Shown: positions 42,670 to 52,612 of the stretch, piece by piece | Layout: each line of letters begins with the position of its first letter | Numbering within the stretch: the first letter of the stretch is position 1 | NCBI RefSeq assembly: GCF_005518135.1 | Contig: NZ_SULI01000013.1 | Span: forward strand, 12,533 to 76,532 | DNA: 64,000 nt | From: Shimia litoralis | GTDB taxonomy: Bacteria > Pseudomonadota > Alphaproteobacteria > Rhodobacterales > Rhodobacteraceae | Direction of reading: 5' to 3' | The notes under the pieces: generated by a model | The model's input: only the letters and a program-made list of their open reading frames with translations | Told to the model about the DNA's origin: nothing | The model's database searches: none | Made by a program: the position numbers and the translations under genes

Positions 42670-43341
42670 TCAAAAATCCAGATCAGCATAATGTGCAGGC
42701 GGCGGGAAGCCTGGAACCTGATCTGCAAGAATGGACCGAAAAGCGGGCCGCGACTTGATCTTGGCGTACCAGTCTTTGACAATCTCTGACCGGTTCCAAT
42801 CGACATCGCAAATGTAATCCAAAGAGGACAAATGTGCAGCAGCGGCGAAATCAGCCAGCGTCATCGAATCTCCGGCAAGCCAGCGCCGATGGTCCAACAG
42901 CCACGCCATATAATCCAAGTGATATTTGATGGTCTTTGCGCCCGATTTGACGTTGGTGCTATCGGGATAGCCAGCGCCCATAACCTTTTTGTTCACACGC
43001 TCATACAACAGCTTGGACGTGACTTCGTGGTGGAATTTGTCATCAAACCACGCGACCAAGCGGCGCACTTCGTACCGCGCATCAGGATCACGCGGCATCA
43101 ATGAAGGATCAGGATATTTCTCCTCCAAGTACTCACAGATCGCGGCGCTCTCGGCCATTATCTTCCCGTCAATTTTCAGAACCGGCACCTTGGCGGCAGG
43201 GTTTCGCCGTAAAAAATCAGGGTCCTGTTCCCAATATCGTTCTTCCACCAGTTCAACCTCGATCCGCTTTTCAGCTAAAGACAGGCGAACCTTTCGACAG
43301 AAAGGAGACAGCGGAACATGGAAAAGGCGATTCATCAGCAC
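42670..43341 (-). CDS. Glutathione S-transferase family protein
   Basis: A 223-residue cytosolic GST-fold protein. The thioredoxin-like N-terminal domain begins LFHVPLSPFCRKVRL (Ser/Cys active-site region) and includes NPAAKVPVLKIDGKIMAESAAICEYLE, the cis-Pro and glutathione-binding segment. The C-terminal helical domain has GDSMTLADFAAAAHLS. Two ATGs lie at 43341 and 43335; the second may be the real start. It sits 52 bases downstream of mtgA and 27 bases before queG. Its substrate is not known. Confidence 0.87.
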   Translation of the reverse strand: MLMNRLFHVPLSPFCRKVRLSLAEKRIEVELVEERYWEQDPDFLRRNPAAKVPVLKIDGKIMAESAAICEYLEEKYPDPSLMPRDPDARYEVRRLVAWFDDKFHHEVTSKLLYERVNKKVMGAGYPDSTNVKSGAKTIKYHLDYMAWLLDHRRWLAGDSMTLADFAAAAHLSSLDYICDVDWNRSEIVKDWYAKIKSRPAFRSILADQVPGFPPPAHYADLDF

Positions 43342-43393
43342 ATCATTGGTTTTGGAAAGTGTTCACCCTCAATGCCCTGATGTACAAAGTTTT

Positions 43394-44116
43394 TCAATCC
43401 TCGAAACACGCGGACCGCCCATCCTGACGAATAGTTGCCGCTCCATCGATAATCGACAGCGCCCTTTTGCGCAGAGCCGCCGAAGGTTTCGACGCAGACC
43501 GCGTGCGAGGCGAGGGAAGAACCGCGGCCAGGCGCGCGGCTTGTGTCGCGGTCAACCGCTCGGGACCAACACCAAAATAGTGCCTCGACGCCGCCTCCAC
43601 ACCAAACACGCCGGCATCGAACTCGGCTACATTCACGTAAAGTTCCAGAATTCGGCGCTTGGTCCACGCAATCTCGATAACTGGCGTGATAAGACCTTCT
43701 AATGATTTTCTTATCCAGCTGCGACCCTGCCATAAATAGATATTCTTGACAGTTTGCTGGCTTATGGTGGACGCCCCACGCGCACCACCCTCGGCCAAAG
43801 CCGCACGAATAGCCTTCATGTCAAACCCCCAGTGGTGACAGAAATTTGCATCTTCGGCAGCGACCACAGATCTCAAAAAGACAGGGGCAATTTCTTCTAT
43901 CGGCACCCATTCATAATCCAGCCGCCCCAAGCGTTGCTTTTCTGAATACATGGTCCACGTGATCGGCGGGTTTACGACAGCGAACAACAAAACTGCAAAT
44001 ATCCCCAACGACACAGCCCAAATCAACCCTCGTCGAAACCAGCGTCGAAGACGTCTGGCGTGCCGCTGTCGAAAGCCCTCTGTTTTCTTGGGTTTTGCTG
44101 CTGTTTTCTTTGCCAT
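43394..44116 (-). CDS. mtgA: MtgA, monofunctional peptidoglycan glycosyltransferase
   Basis: A 240-residue membrane-anchored GT51 enzyme that polymerises lipid II into glycan strands. A basic N-terminus is followed by one membrane helix (LIWAVSLGIFAVLLFAVV, residues 31-48). The catalytic motif AAEDANFCHHWGFD contains the essential Glu, and GASTISQQTVKN and KRRILELYVNVAEFD are the next GT51 motifs. There is no transpeptidase domain. It is the first gene of an apparent mtgA-GST-queG-hyuA run. Confidence 0.94.
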   Translation of the reverse strand: MAKKTAAKPKKTEGFRQRHARRLRRWFRRGLIWAVSLGIFAVLLFAVVNPPITWTMYSEKQRLGRLDYEWVPIEEIAPVFLRSVVAAEDANFCHHWGFDMKAIRAALAEGGARGASTISQQTVKNIYLWQGRSWIRKSLEGLITPVIEIAWTKRRILELYVNVAEFDAGVFGVEAASRHYFGVGPERLTATQAARLAAVLPSPRTRSASKPSAALRKRALSIIDGAATIRQDGRSACFED

Positions 44117-44206
44117 CGTACCATACCAAACCTAGCAAAGGTGACTACGCCAGTCCCGGCGTTCACGCAACAGTGGGATACGGTGGTCATCTCTCAGAAT
44201 AAGAAA

Positions 44207-44235
44207 TACCCCGCACACATCACGCCTGCGGGGTA
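44207..44235 (-). terminator. Terminator after gltB
   Basis: Read on the minus strand, TACCCCGCA pairs with TGCGGGGTA over an 11-base loop, followed by a T-rich TATTTCTT tail, 27 bases after the gltB stop. Confidence 0.65.
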
Positions 44236-44261
44236 CTCTTACATTGTCTTGACAGACCAGT

Positions 44262-47200
44262 TTACTCGGCCGGAATCGAGGTCTTTTCTTCTGTCAAAGG
44301 CGCCGGAAGATGCGCGAGCATCTCTTTTGGGCACACCTGCAAGAAGTTAGATTTTTCGATATCCCAATGCTGAAGAATGTCCGCTGCCTTACGGCTTCCG
44401 GTTTCTGCCAGATGGCGTTCCACCATCCCCTTAAGCTGATCTTCCCAATGCGCGACCGCCACAGGACATGTCACCAGCGTTTCAAGGTTCATGAGGTCTT
44501 CGGCCTTGCCGTCGGGATCATAGAGATACGCCATGCCCCCTGTCATACCCGCCCCGAAATTGGCCCCAATCGAGCCCAAAATCACAGCGACGCCGCCGGT
44601 CATGTATTCACACCCACAGGCACCGCAGCCTTCGATCACCACTTTGGCACCCGAGTTACGCACAGCAAACCGTTCCCCGGCACGCCCAGCAGCAAACAAA
44701 TACCCGTCTGTGGCACCGTACAGAACTGTGTTGCCGATGATGGTATTTTCAGAAGCCGTCAATGGCGATGCCATCGGAGGCCGCACAACAACCATCCCAC
44801 CGGACAGACCTTTGCCAACATAATCATTTGCATCGCCTGAGACCTCAATCTTGAGGCCTGGAGCCGCAAACGCGCCCAGAGACTGGCCTGCAGACCCCGT
44901 GAGTTTCACCGTCAGGTGATCCTCTTGGAGCGCATTGCGCATTCCAAAGTTCCGCACAATGTGGCTCGACGTGCGGGTGCCTACCGTACGATGCGTATTC
45001 TGCACCGCATAAGACAGTTGCATCTTTTCGCCGTCTTCAAGGAAACGCGCGGCGTCCCGTACGATTTCCGCGTCCAGTGTATCTGGTACCGCATTGCGCG
45101 GCTTGTCACGGTTATAGGTAATATCCGCAGCCCCATCGACAGTGATCAAAAGTGGGTTCAAATCCAGATCATCAAGATGTGCAGACCCGCGTGACACCTG
45201 CGCCAATAGATCAGCGCGTCCAATGACTTCGTCAAGAGAACGTGCGCCAATGCTGGCAAGCACTTCTCGCACTTCTTGAGCATAGAACGTGATCAGATTC
45301 ACAACCTTATCTGCCGAACCCGTGTACTTGGCACGCAACTCGGGGTCTTGCGTACAGACACCTACGGGGCAGGTATTGCTTTGGCACTGACGTACCATGA
45401 TACAGCCCATCGCAATCAGCGCTGCGGTGCCAATCCCGTATTCCTCGGCTCCCATCATCGCGGCCATCACGATATCGCGCCCAGTGCGCAACCCACCATC
45501 GGTCCGCAAAGTTACGCGTTCGCGCAGATTGTTCATCGCAAGAACCTGATGCGCCTCGGTGAGGCCCATTTCCCACGGCAAACCTGCATATTTGATAGAC
45601 GTCGCAGGCGATGCGCCTGTGCCCCCATTGTGACCTGAAATCAGGATCACGTCGGCCTTGGCCTTGGCCACACCTGCAGCAATCGTGCCAACCCCAGAAG
45701 AGGCCACAAGTTTCACCGTCACCTTACAGCGTGGATTGATTTGCTTAAGATCGTAAATCAGCTGTGCCAGATCCTCGATCGAGTAAATATCGTGGTGCGG
45801 TGGCGGTGAGATCAGTGTCACACCCTTGGTAGAATGACGCAGACGCGCAATCAGGTCGGTGACCTTCATGCCCGGCAACTGGCCGCCCTCACCGGGCTTT
45901 GCGCCTTGCGCAACCTTGATTTCAAGTTCTTCACATTGGTTCAGATATTCGGCTGTTACACCAAACCGGCCCGACGCCACCTGTTTGATTTTCGCAGACG
46001 GGTTGTCACCGTTGGGCTCTGGCACAAAGTGTGCCGGATCTTCACCGCCTTCACCGCTATCAGATTTCGCCCCGATCCGGTTCATCGCCACGTTCAACGT
46101 TTTGTGTGACTCGGGCGACAATGCACCCAGAGACATGCCAGGTGTGACAAACCGTTTGCGGATCGCGGTGATCGATTCCACCTCTTCCAGCGGAATGGCC
46201 TTGCCCAGAGATTTGATATCCAGCAAATCCCGCAAATGGATCGGAGGATTGGCCCGCATACGTGCAGAATACTGTTTCCACAGCTCAAAGCTGGCTTTGT
46301 TACACGCCGCCTGCAACATATGCATGGTTTGAGCTTCCCATGCGTGTGTTTCACCCGATTTTCGAGACTTGTAGAAGCCACCAATCGGCAAAACCTGACT
46401 ATCGGCACGCCAACCTTTGGCATGAATTTGTTCAGCTTTGGTTTGAATGCCGCTGACACCAATACCAGAAATACGGCTTACCATGCCGGGGAAGTATTCG
46501 GCGCACATGGCGCGCGACAGCCCGACGGCCTCAAAGTTCAAACCACCACGGTATGACGAAATTACCGAAATACCCATCTTGGCCATAATTTTAAGAAGCC
46601 CCTGATCCACAGCTTCGCGATAGCGTGCCACATTTTCGGTCAGGGTGCCGTCCGCCAAGCCACGCTCAATACGATCCGACAGAGAGTCTTCGGCGAGATA
46701 TGCGTTTACGATGGTCGCTCCGGCGCCGATCAAAACCGCAAAATAGTGGGGGTCGATGCATTCCGCGCTGCGCACGTTCAAAGAACTAAAGGTCCGCAAC
46801 CCCTTACGCGTCAAATGGCTGTGCACTGCACTTGTGGCCAAAATCATCGGCATCGGCACGCGGTCTTCGTTTTGCGCTTGATCGCTTAGGATGATGTGAC
46901 CCGCACCCGAGCGGACGGCATCTTCTGCTTCGTCGCGGATGCGCGCAAGACCCGCCTGAAGCGCACCGGCCCCTTCATCTACACCAAAGGTACAGTCGAT
47001 ATGCACCATCGTGTCATCGAATGCTTCCAAGAGGTTTTCAAACTGAGTATTGCCGACAAATGGGCTCTCTAGCATCACAATTTCGGTTTGCGACCCATCT
47101 TCATCCAACACATTCTTGAGATTCCCAAAGCGCGTCTTCAGGCTCATGACGCGATATTCGCGCAAGCTGTCGATCGGCGGGTTGGTCACCTGCGAGAAAT

Positions 47201-48800
47201 TTTGACGGAAGAAGTGGCTGAGCGGGCGATATTTGTTCGACAGCACCGCAGACGGCGTATCATCACCCATGGATGCCAGCGCTTCTTTGGCATCTTCGGC
47301 CATCGGGGCCAAAATTTGCTCAAGCTCTTCCATGGTATAGCCAGCTGCAATTTGACGCTTGCGCAGGTCTTCCCCCGTAAAGATTGCCGTCTCGGTCAGG
47401 CTATTTAGATCGCCAGCCAAATCTCTGATCTTGCCAACCCAGTCGCTATAGGGACGAGATGCTGCAAGGGTGTCTTTGATTTCTGTGTCGTGGAACAACT
47501 TGCCCTCGGCCATGTCCACCGCGATCATCTGCCCAGGACCCAACGCCCCTTTTTCGACCACAGAACCCTCGTCAAAGGGCACCATGCCAGCTTCGGAGCC
47601 AGCGATAAGCATGCCGTCACCCGTTACGACATAGCGCATCGGACGCAAACCATTGCGATCCAGACCCGCACAAACCCAGCGCCCGTCCGTCATCGCAAGC
47701 GCTGCGGGGCCATCCCATGGCTCCATCACGCTGTTGCAATAGGAATACATATCCCGCCAGCTTTGCGGCAGTTCGACCGCTTGCTTGGACCAGCTTTCTG
47801 GCACAAGCATTGTTTTTGCCATGGGTGCAGATCGGCCCGCACGCACCATGACTTCAAACACGCCATCAAGGGCTGCGGAATCAGATGCGCCACCGGGGAC
47901 AATTGGTTTGATGTCTTCTGCCAAATCCCCAAAGAACGCCGACGCCATGCGAATTTCATGGCTCTTCATCCAGTTCACATTGCCCTTGAGCGTGTTGATT
48001 TCACCATTGTGGGCCAACATGCGGAAAGGTTGCGCCAACCACCATTGCGGGAATGTATTTGTGGAATACCGCTGATGATACAGCGCAAAAGCTGACTCAA
48101 AGCGCTCATCCATCAGGTCGGGATAGAACACCGCAACCTGCTCGGCCAACATCATGCCTTTGTAGATAATCGAACGACACGACAGCGACGCAATATAGAG
48201 CCCTGCAACGTGTGCCGCAGCGGCTGCTTTTTCAATCCGACGGCGGATCACATACAGCTCGCGCTCAAACGTTTCTTCGTCGACACCTTTGGAATTCGAA
48301 ATCAAAATCTGCTCGATTTCGGGGCGGGTCGCATTGGCTTTTTCACCCAAGCAAGTGATGTCGACGGGAACATGTCGCCAGCCATAAATGCGATAACCCA
48401 TGCGCAGAACTTCGGTTTCGACGATTGTCCGGCAGGTTTCTTGCGCACCAAAATCGGTACGCGGAAGAAACACCTGACCAACCGCCATCAATTCGTTCAT
48501 CTGGGGTTCGTGGCCCGTCCGGCGGATTTGGTCATAATAGAACTGAACAGGGATTTGTACGTGGATGCCCGCGCCATCGCCGGTCTTGCCGTCGGCATCA
48601 ACCGCCCCACGGTGCCAAATCGCCTTGAGCGCCGTAATGCCGGCTTCGACAACTTTGCGGCTGGGCTTGCCATCAATCGAGACTACAAGGCCAACACCAC
48701 AAGACGCGTGCTCTTCTGCTTCGGTATAGAGCCCGTTTTCAGCCATCCATTTGCGCTTCGCTTCTTCAGCGCGCACCCAATTCTGGTCATATTTTGTCAT
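44262..48800 (-). CDS. gltB: Glutamate synthase (NADPH) large subunit
   Basis: The 1512-residue alpha subunit of GOGAT, which makes two glutamates from glutamine and 2-oxoglutarate with electrons from the GltD subunit. Cys34 in HASCGVGLVVS is the glutaminase nucleophile, exposed after removal of a 33-residue leader. The FMN-binding synthase domain is seen around ISGHNGGTGASPATSIKYAG and the 3Fe-4S cluster motif CIMVRQCQSNTCPVGVC. The C-terminal GXGXG beta-helix region ends the protein. The start at 48800, with GGAG upstream, is preferred over one at 48833. It is last of the gltD-GFA-unknown-gltB run. Confidence 0.97.
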   Translation of the reverse strand: MTKYDQNWVRAEEAKRKWMAENGLYTEAEEHASCGVGLVVSIDGKPSRKVVEAGITALKAIWHRGAVDADGKTGDGAGIHVQIPVQFYYDQIRRTGHEPQMNELMAVGQVFLPRTDFGAQETCRTIVETEVLRMGYRIYGWRHVPVDITCLGEKANATRPEIEQILISNSKGVDEETFERELYVIRRRIEKAAAAAHVAGLYIASLSCRSIIYKGMMLAEQVAVFYPDLMDERFESAFALYHQRYSTNTFPQWWLAQPFRMLAHNGEINTLKGNVNWMKSHEIRMASAFFGDLAEDIKPIVPGGASDSAALDGVFEVMVRAGRSAPMAKTMLVPESWSKQAVELPQSWRDMYSYCNSVMEPWDGPAALAMTDGRWVCAGLDRNGLRPMRYVVTGDGMLIAGSEAGMVPFDEGSVVEKGALGPGQMIAVDMAEGKLFHDTEIKDTLAASRPYSDWVGKIRDLAGDLNSLTETAIFTGEDLRKRQIAAGYTMEELEQILAPMAEDAKEALASMGDDTPSAVLSNKYRPLSHFFRQNFSQVTNPPIDSLREYRVMSLKTRFGNLKNVLDEDGSQTEIVMLESPFVGNTQFENLLEAFDDTMVHIDCTFGVDEGAGALQAGLARIRDEAEDAVRSGAGHIILSDQAQNEDRVPMPMILATSAVHSHLTRKGLRTFSSLNVRSAECIDPHYFAVLIGAGATIVNAYLAEDSLSDRIERGLADGTLTENVARYREAVDQGLLKIMAKMGISVISSYRGGLNFEAVGLSRAMCAEYFPGMVSRISGIGVSGIQTKAEQIHAKGWRADSQVLPIGGFYKSRKSGETHAWEAQTMHMLQAACNKASFELWKQYSARMRANPPIHLRDLLDIKSLGKAIPLEEVESITAIRKRFVTPGMSLGALSPESHKTLNVAMNRIGAKSDSGEGGEDPAHFVPEPNGDNPSAKIKQVASGRFGVTAEYLNQCEELEIKVAQGAKPGEGGQLPGMKVTDLIARLRHSTKGVTLISPPPHHDIYSIEDLAQLIYDLKQINPRCKVTVKLVASSGVGTIAAGVAKAKADVILISGHNGGTGASPATSIKYAGLPWEMGLTEAHQVLAMNNLRERVTLRTDGGLRTGRDIVMAAMMGAEEYGIGTAALIAMGCIMVRQCQSNTCPVGVCTQDPELRAKYTGSADKVVNLITFYAQEVREVLASIGARSLDEVIGRADLLAQVSRGSAHLDDLDLNPLLITVDGAADITYNRDKPRNAVPDTLDAEIVRDAARFLEDGEKMQLSYAVQNTHRTVGTRTSSHIVRNFGMRNALQEDHLTVKLTGSAGQSLGAFAAPGLKIEVSGDANDYVGKGLSGGMVVVRPPMASPLTASENTIIGNTVLYGATDGYLFAAGRAGERFAVRNSGAKVVIEGCGACGCEYMTGGVAVILGSIGANFGAGMTGGMAYLYDPDGKAEDLMNLETLVTCPVAVAHWEDQLKGMVERHLAETGSRKAADILQHWDIEKSNFLQVCPKEMLAHLPAPLTEEKTSIPAE

Positions 48801-48818
48801 TGCGACTCTCCTACTAGA

Positions 48819-48850
48819 GAGGCGGCAATCCATGCGATTGCATCCGCCTC
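48819..48850 (-). promoter_or_regulatory. Hairpin in the gltB leader
   Basis: GAGGCGGCAATC pairs with GATTG and CCGCCTC around a three-base bulge and a five-base loop. It has no T-run, so processing, attenuation or message stability are more likely roles than plain termination. It lies between the exported protein gene and gltB, 18 bases before the gltB start. Confidence 0.4.
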
Positions 48851-48890
48851 GATCATTTGGTCTGAATTACGTTGTGTGTGTGGCATGATC

Positions 48891-49556
48891 TTATTCACCG
48901 CAGCCGTTTTGGGCATTTGTGCTCAGGAAACCCTCTTCGCCGGGCCAGACAACCGACACTGGAGACATGTCAAACACTTCGACATCATCCCCGTCCGTGC
49001 GGGTCATTTTTCCCTCGATCATCAGATCGCCACTTTTGCTCATGAGAATATCAAAGGACACCTTCATGCCCGCGTGTTTCGGGTTCAGAATGAACGTGCG
49101 ATCCACATTTCCAGCAAGAAACGTTTGGCCGCTCAGCTCAACCTCTTCACCACTTAGCGTGATATTGGAATCCATCTCGATCTTGCGGTCTTTGATGACG
49201 CGAGAATTAAATAGCATCGTCCGGTGGCCGGTCGATGTGCCAGTTTCAAACAAGTCTGCAAGAGACACTTCGGGTTTACTGCCGGGTGCGGCGCTAAAGA
49301 CTCCCACACCTTTGTCAGCCTCGTACCCTTCGAGGTCCCACTGTGCACCAAACTGGTGCGTGTCGCTCAAGGTTCCACGGGAATGCGTCGTCATGATGTG
49401 ACTTTTGCCACACTGCATAATCGTGGACACAGAACAGGAATTTCGCTGAATTGTAACCGTGGGCATACACCCTTCAGGTACGTCGACAAGGTCATTGGCA
49501 AACGCTGAACCGGCACCCGCAATCCAAACCACAAAAGGCAGCATTAATGCTTTCAT
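48891..49556 (-). CDS. Exported protein of unknown function between gltD and gltB
   Basis: A 221-residue protein with a clear signal peptide (residues 1-20, ending GSAFA). The mature part opens with several cysteines (EGCMPTVTIQRNSCSVSTIMQCG) that could form disulfides. The rest looks beta-rich, and the C-terminus ends NGCGE. No named family is recognised. The ATG overlaps the stop of the upstream GFA-like gene, so the two are coupled. Its place inside the gltD-gltB unit is curious because it is periplasmic. Confidence 0.7.
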   Translation of the reverse strand: MKALMLPFVVWIAGAGSAFANDLVDVPEGCMPTVTIQRNSCSVSTIMQCGKSHIMTTHSRGTLSDTHQFGAQWDLEGYEADKGVGVFSAAPGSKPEVSLADLFETGTSTGHRTMLFNSRVIKDRKIEMDSNITLSGEEVELSGQTFLAGNVDRTFILNPKHAGMKVSFDILMSKSGDLMIEGKMTRTDGDDVEVFDMSPVSVVWPGEEGFLSTNAQNGCGE

Positions 49557-50002
49557 TTGGAAGAATCTCCTTGATCGGCAGGCGGGGCAAACATCTCGAT
49601 CACCTCAGCTTCGGTAAGCTGTTGCCGCTCTGGCGGGAAATCATAGGCACAGGTTTTACGATCAACATAATACTCGGTTACCAGTTTCATATCGCTGGTA
49701 TCGTCCAATAGGCCGACTGCGATACTGACACCATTTGCATAGGGGTCCTCAGTGACACGATACCAAAGACCCGACCCACATTTGTTGCAAAAGGCGCGCT
49801 CTGCCCAATCCGAACTTTTGATCGTGGACACGGCATCTTGGCCTGACACGACAAGATCATCCGAATTCACATGCACACCCATCATGCGGCTGCCTGTCCA
49901 GCGTTTGCACATGTCGCAATAACATGACCCGAATTCAGACGGCACATTGGTGGCGGTGAATGACACCGCACCGCACATACATTGCCCCGTTTTCGTCGAC
50001 AT
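49553..50002 (-). CDS. GFA/CENP-V-fold zinc protein
   Basis: A 149-residue protein of the GFA (glutathione-dependent formaldehyde-activating enzyme-like) family. Zinc ligands are visible as CMCGAVSF, GSCYCDMCKRWTG and FCNKCGSGLWYR, in the family order. Most members have unknown substrates, and the formaldehyde link is proven for few. It is 86 bases downstream of gltD and coupled by overlap to the exported unknown gene. Confidence 0.85.
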   Translation of the reverse strand: MSTKTGQCMCGAVSFTATNVPSEFGSCYCDMCKRWTGSRMMGVHVNSDDLVVSGQDAVSTIKSSDWAERAFCNKCGSGLWYRVTEDPYANGVSIAVGLLDDTSDMKLVTEYYVDRKTCAYDFPPERQQLTEAEVIEMFAPPADQGDSSK

Positions 50003-50088
50003 GTGATGATCTTTCTGTTTCTAAAAGGTCTGCAGATGACGCCCTTCAATCAGGGCATCAAACTTTCTATTAAACCAGTACGCGCCCG

Positions 50089-51522
50089 TTATTCCGCCGC
50101 GACCGCTGCACTAGCGTTCAAACGGTCGATGATCGCATCTGCGCAATCACGCCCGTCTTTGATCGCCCAAACCACCAGAGAAGCACCGCGCACGATATCC
50201 CCGACCGCATAGACACCGTCCATATCCGTCGCGCCAGTCGTGAATTGCGCTTTGACAGTTCCCCAACGGGTCACTGCCAGCTCGGGTTGATCCCAAAGCG
50301 TTGGCAAATCTTCCGGCTCGAAACCCAAGGCTTTGATCACAAGATCAGCAGGTTCCACATAATCCGCACCCTCAATCACTTCAGGAGATTGCCGACCGGA
50401 CGCATCGGGTTGTCCCAAACGCATCCGCTGGACCATAACACCCGAAACCGGTTCACCCGCGAACCCCTTGGGTGCAGCCAACCATTCAAACACCACGCCT
50501 TCTTCTTCGGCATTTTGCGTTTCACGTTGCGACCCCGGCATATTGGCACGATCTCGACGGTACAAACACTTGACGCTTTCGGCACCTTGACGAATGGCAG
50601 TCCGCACACAGTCCATCGCAGTGTCGCCGCCACCGATCACAACCACCTTTTTGCCCTGTGCATCAAGTTCGCCGCTCTCGATCTCAGGAACAGCATCCCC
50701 AAAGCTAAGCTTGTTCGACGCTGTCAGATAGTCGATCGCATTCACGATGCCATCCGCGCTGGACCCAGGCCCTTGAAGATCGCGTGTCTTATAAACACCG
50801 GTCGCAATTACGACAGCATCATGCGCCGCACGAATATCTGCAAAAGAGATGTTCACACCCACCTGACAATTCATCTTGAACACCACGCCGCTGTCTTCCA
50901 GCTGTTTGTTGCGGCGCATGACAATGTCTTTTTCCAACTTAAAGCCCGGAATTCCATACGTCAGCAATCCGCCTGCACGGTCATAGCGGTCATATACGGT
51001 GACCTGAATGCCAGCACGACGCAACCGATCCGCAGCCGCCAACCCGCCCGGGCCAGCACCAATAATTCCAACACTTTCAGTACGCTCTTGGGCAGGCGTG
51101 ATTGGTGTAACCCAGCCATTTTCCCACGCTGTATCGGTGATGTATTTTTCAACAGAACCGATTGTGACAGTCCCGTGGCCGGATTGCTCAATGACACAAT
51201 TCCCTTCACACAAGCGATCTTGCGGACAAATGCGGCCACAGATTTCTGGGAAGGTGTTTGTGGACTGGCTGATTTCATAGGCCTCCTTCAAACGTCCGGT
51301 TGCCGTCATCCGAAGCCAGTCAGGGATATTGTTGTGCAATGGACAATGTGACTGACAATACGGCACACCGCACTGAGAACACCGGCTTGCCTGTTCGGCT
51401 GCCTTGGCCTCTGCGAATTCCGCATAGATTTCGTTGAAATCGTGATTCCGCACATCAGCATCACGCTTTTCCGGCATGTCGCGATCTACGGTTACAAATT
51501 TCAGCATCGGTTGCTTTGCCAC
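50089..51522 (-). CDS. gltD: Glutamate synthase small subunit
   Basis: The 477-residue NADPH-oxidising subunit of GOGAT. The N-terminal cysteine clusters CSQCGVPYCQSHCP and CGRICPQDRLCEGNC bind 4Fe-4S centres. FAD-binding IIGAGPGGLAAADRLRRAG and NADPH-binding VVIGGGDTAMDC follow. A GTG start with AGGAGG about 10 bases upstream is used; an ATG five codons later is possible. It leads a minus-strand run through a GFA-like gene and an exported protein to gltB. Confidence 0.95.
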   Translation of the reverse strand: MAKQPMLKFVTVDRDMPEKRDADVRNHDFNEIYAEFAEAKAAEQASRCSQCGVPYCQSHCPLHNNIPDWLRMTATGRLKEAYEISQSTNTFPEICGRICPQDRLCEGNCVIEQSGHGTVTIGSVEKYITDTAWENGWVTPITPAQERTESVGIIGAGPGGLAAADRLRRAGIQVTVYDRYDRAGGLLTYGIPGFKLEKDIVMRRNKQLEDSGVVFKMNCQVGVNISFADIRAAHDAVVIATGVYKTRDLQGPGSSADGIVNAIDYLTASNKLSFGDAVPEIESGELDAQGKKVVVIGGGDTAMDCVRTAIRQGAESVKCLYRRDRANMPGSQRETQNAEEEGVVFEWLAAPKGFAGEPVSGVMVQRMRLGQPDASGRQSPEVIEGADYVEPADLVIKALGFEPEDLPTLWDQPELAVTRWGTVKAQFTTGATDMDGVYAVGDIVRGASLVVWAIKDGRDCADAIIDRLNASAAVAAE

Positions 51523-51741
51523 GTCGCTGCCTCCTGAATTCCTTGGTCCTCGCCCTTTTACGCAAAGTTCCCACCGGATAAAAGTAAGTTATACTGACCT
51601 AAATGCAGAATTTTTTGAACCGCGATGTGAGAATTCCAGGAATTGCTCAAATTATAGGTCCGCATCGGAACAAACTCATGCCTTTCCATATAAATACAAT
51701 ACCTTATACGTACTGTATATTTGATCCACAGGACCGCTTTC

Positions 51742-52545
51742 ATGAGCTTCTTTCACATCCTCTTAGTTGCCATTATCCAAGGAATTACAGAATTCCTGCC
51801 CGTGAGCTCCTCGGGCCACCTTATTTTGTTGCCGAATCTCACGAATCTAGAAGATCAAGGCCAAGCCATCGACGTCGCCGTTCACCTTGGAACACTCGGT
51901 GCCGTTGTTGTCTATTTTTGGTCTGACGTCCGCATCGCGCTTGCTGGGCTCCCTCGGGCCCTGACAGGACGAATCGACACTCCCGGCGCAAAACTTGCGC
52001 TCTATCTGATTCTCGCGACGATTCCGGTCGTGATTGCCGGTCTTATTCTCAAGTTAACTGGCTTAAGCGATGCCATGCGGTCCATCACCGTAATTGGCTG
52101 GACGATGCTAGGCTTTGGGCTCTTGCTTTGGTGGATGGACAAGTATGGATCATCCGAAAAAACCGCTGAAGACTGGTCGCTGAAGGACGCGATCATCATG
52201 GGCCTTTGGCAGGCAGTCGCACTTATCCCCGGCACATCACGATCTGGCATCACGATTACGGGTGCACGGCAACTTGGATATGAACGTTCCGACGCGGCGC
52301 GCCTTTCGATGCTGATGTCGATCCCCACCATCATTGCAAGCGGTGTATTGCTCGGGGCCGAAGTCGCAGGCGATGCCAATACGCAAGCCTTGCGCGATGG
52401 AGCTATCGCCGCCGTGTTTGCATTTGCCGCAGCATTGCTGGCACTAGGGCTGATGATGCGCCTGCTCCGCTCGGTGAACTATACGCCCTATGTGATCTAT
52501 CGCATTTTGCTTGGCGGTGCCCTGCTGGCGATTGCCTATTCTTGA
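51742..52545 (+). CDS. uppP: Undecaprenyl-diphosphate phosphatase UppP (BacA)
   Basis: A 267-residue integral membrane enzyme that recycles undecaprenyl diphosphate to the lipid carrier used for cell-wall synthesis; overexpression confers bacitracin resistance. The first motif GITEFLPVSSSGHL and the second PGTSRSGITITGAR hold the catalytic Glu, Ser and Arg. About eight membrane helices are predictable. The ATG at 51742, with AGGA upstream, is chosen. It diverges from gltD. Confidence 0.94.
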   Translation: MSFFHILLVAIIQGITEFLPVSSSGHLILLPNLTNLEDQGQAIDVAVHLGTLGAVVVYFWSDVRIALAGLPRALTGRIDTPGAKLALYLILATIPVVIAGLILKLTGLSDAMRSITVIGWTMLGFGLLLWWMDKYGSSEKTAEDWSLKDAIIMGLWQAVALIPGTSRSGITITGARQLGYERSDAARLSMLMSIPTIIASGVLLGAEVAGDANTQALRDGAIAAVFAFAAALLALGLMMRLLRSVNYTPYVIYRILLGGALLAIAYS

Positions 52546-52551
52546 AACCAA

Positions 52552-52583
52552 AAAATGCTGCGTCATCTCTGACGCAGCATTTT
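52552..52583. terminator. Terminator after uppP
   Basis: A perfect 14-bp stem AAAATGCTGCGTCA/TGACGCAGCATTTT with a four-base loop, also usable for the convergent reductase gene. Confidence 0.92.
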
Positions 52584-52612
52584 ATTCAATTCCGGAATGG
52601 GTCGCGGCCGAG

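Noticed and set aside
51540-51600. Sigma-54 promoter for gltD
   Set aside because: A GG and GC pair at the right spacing exists near 51555-51570, but the rest of the -24 element does not match; too weak to call.
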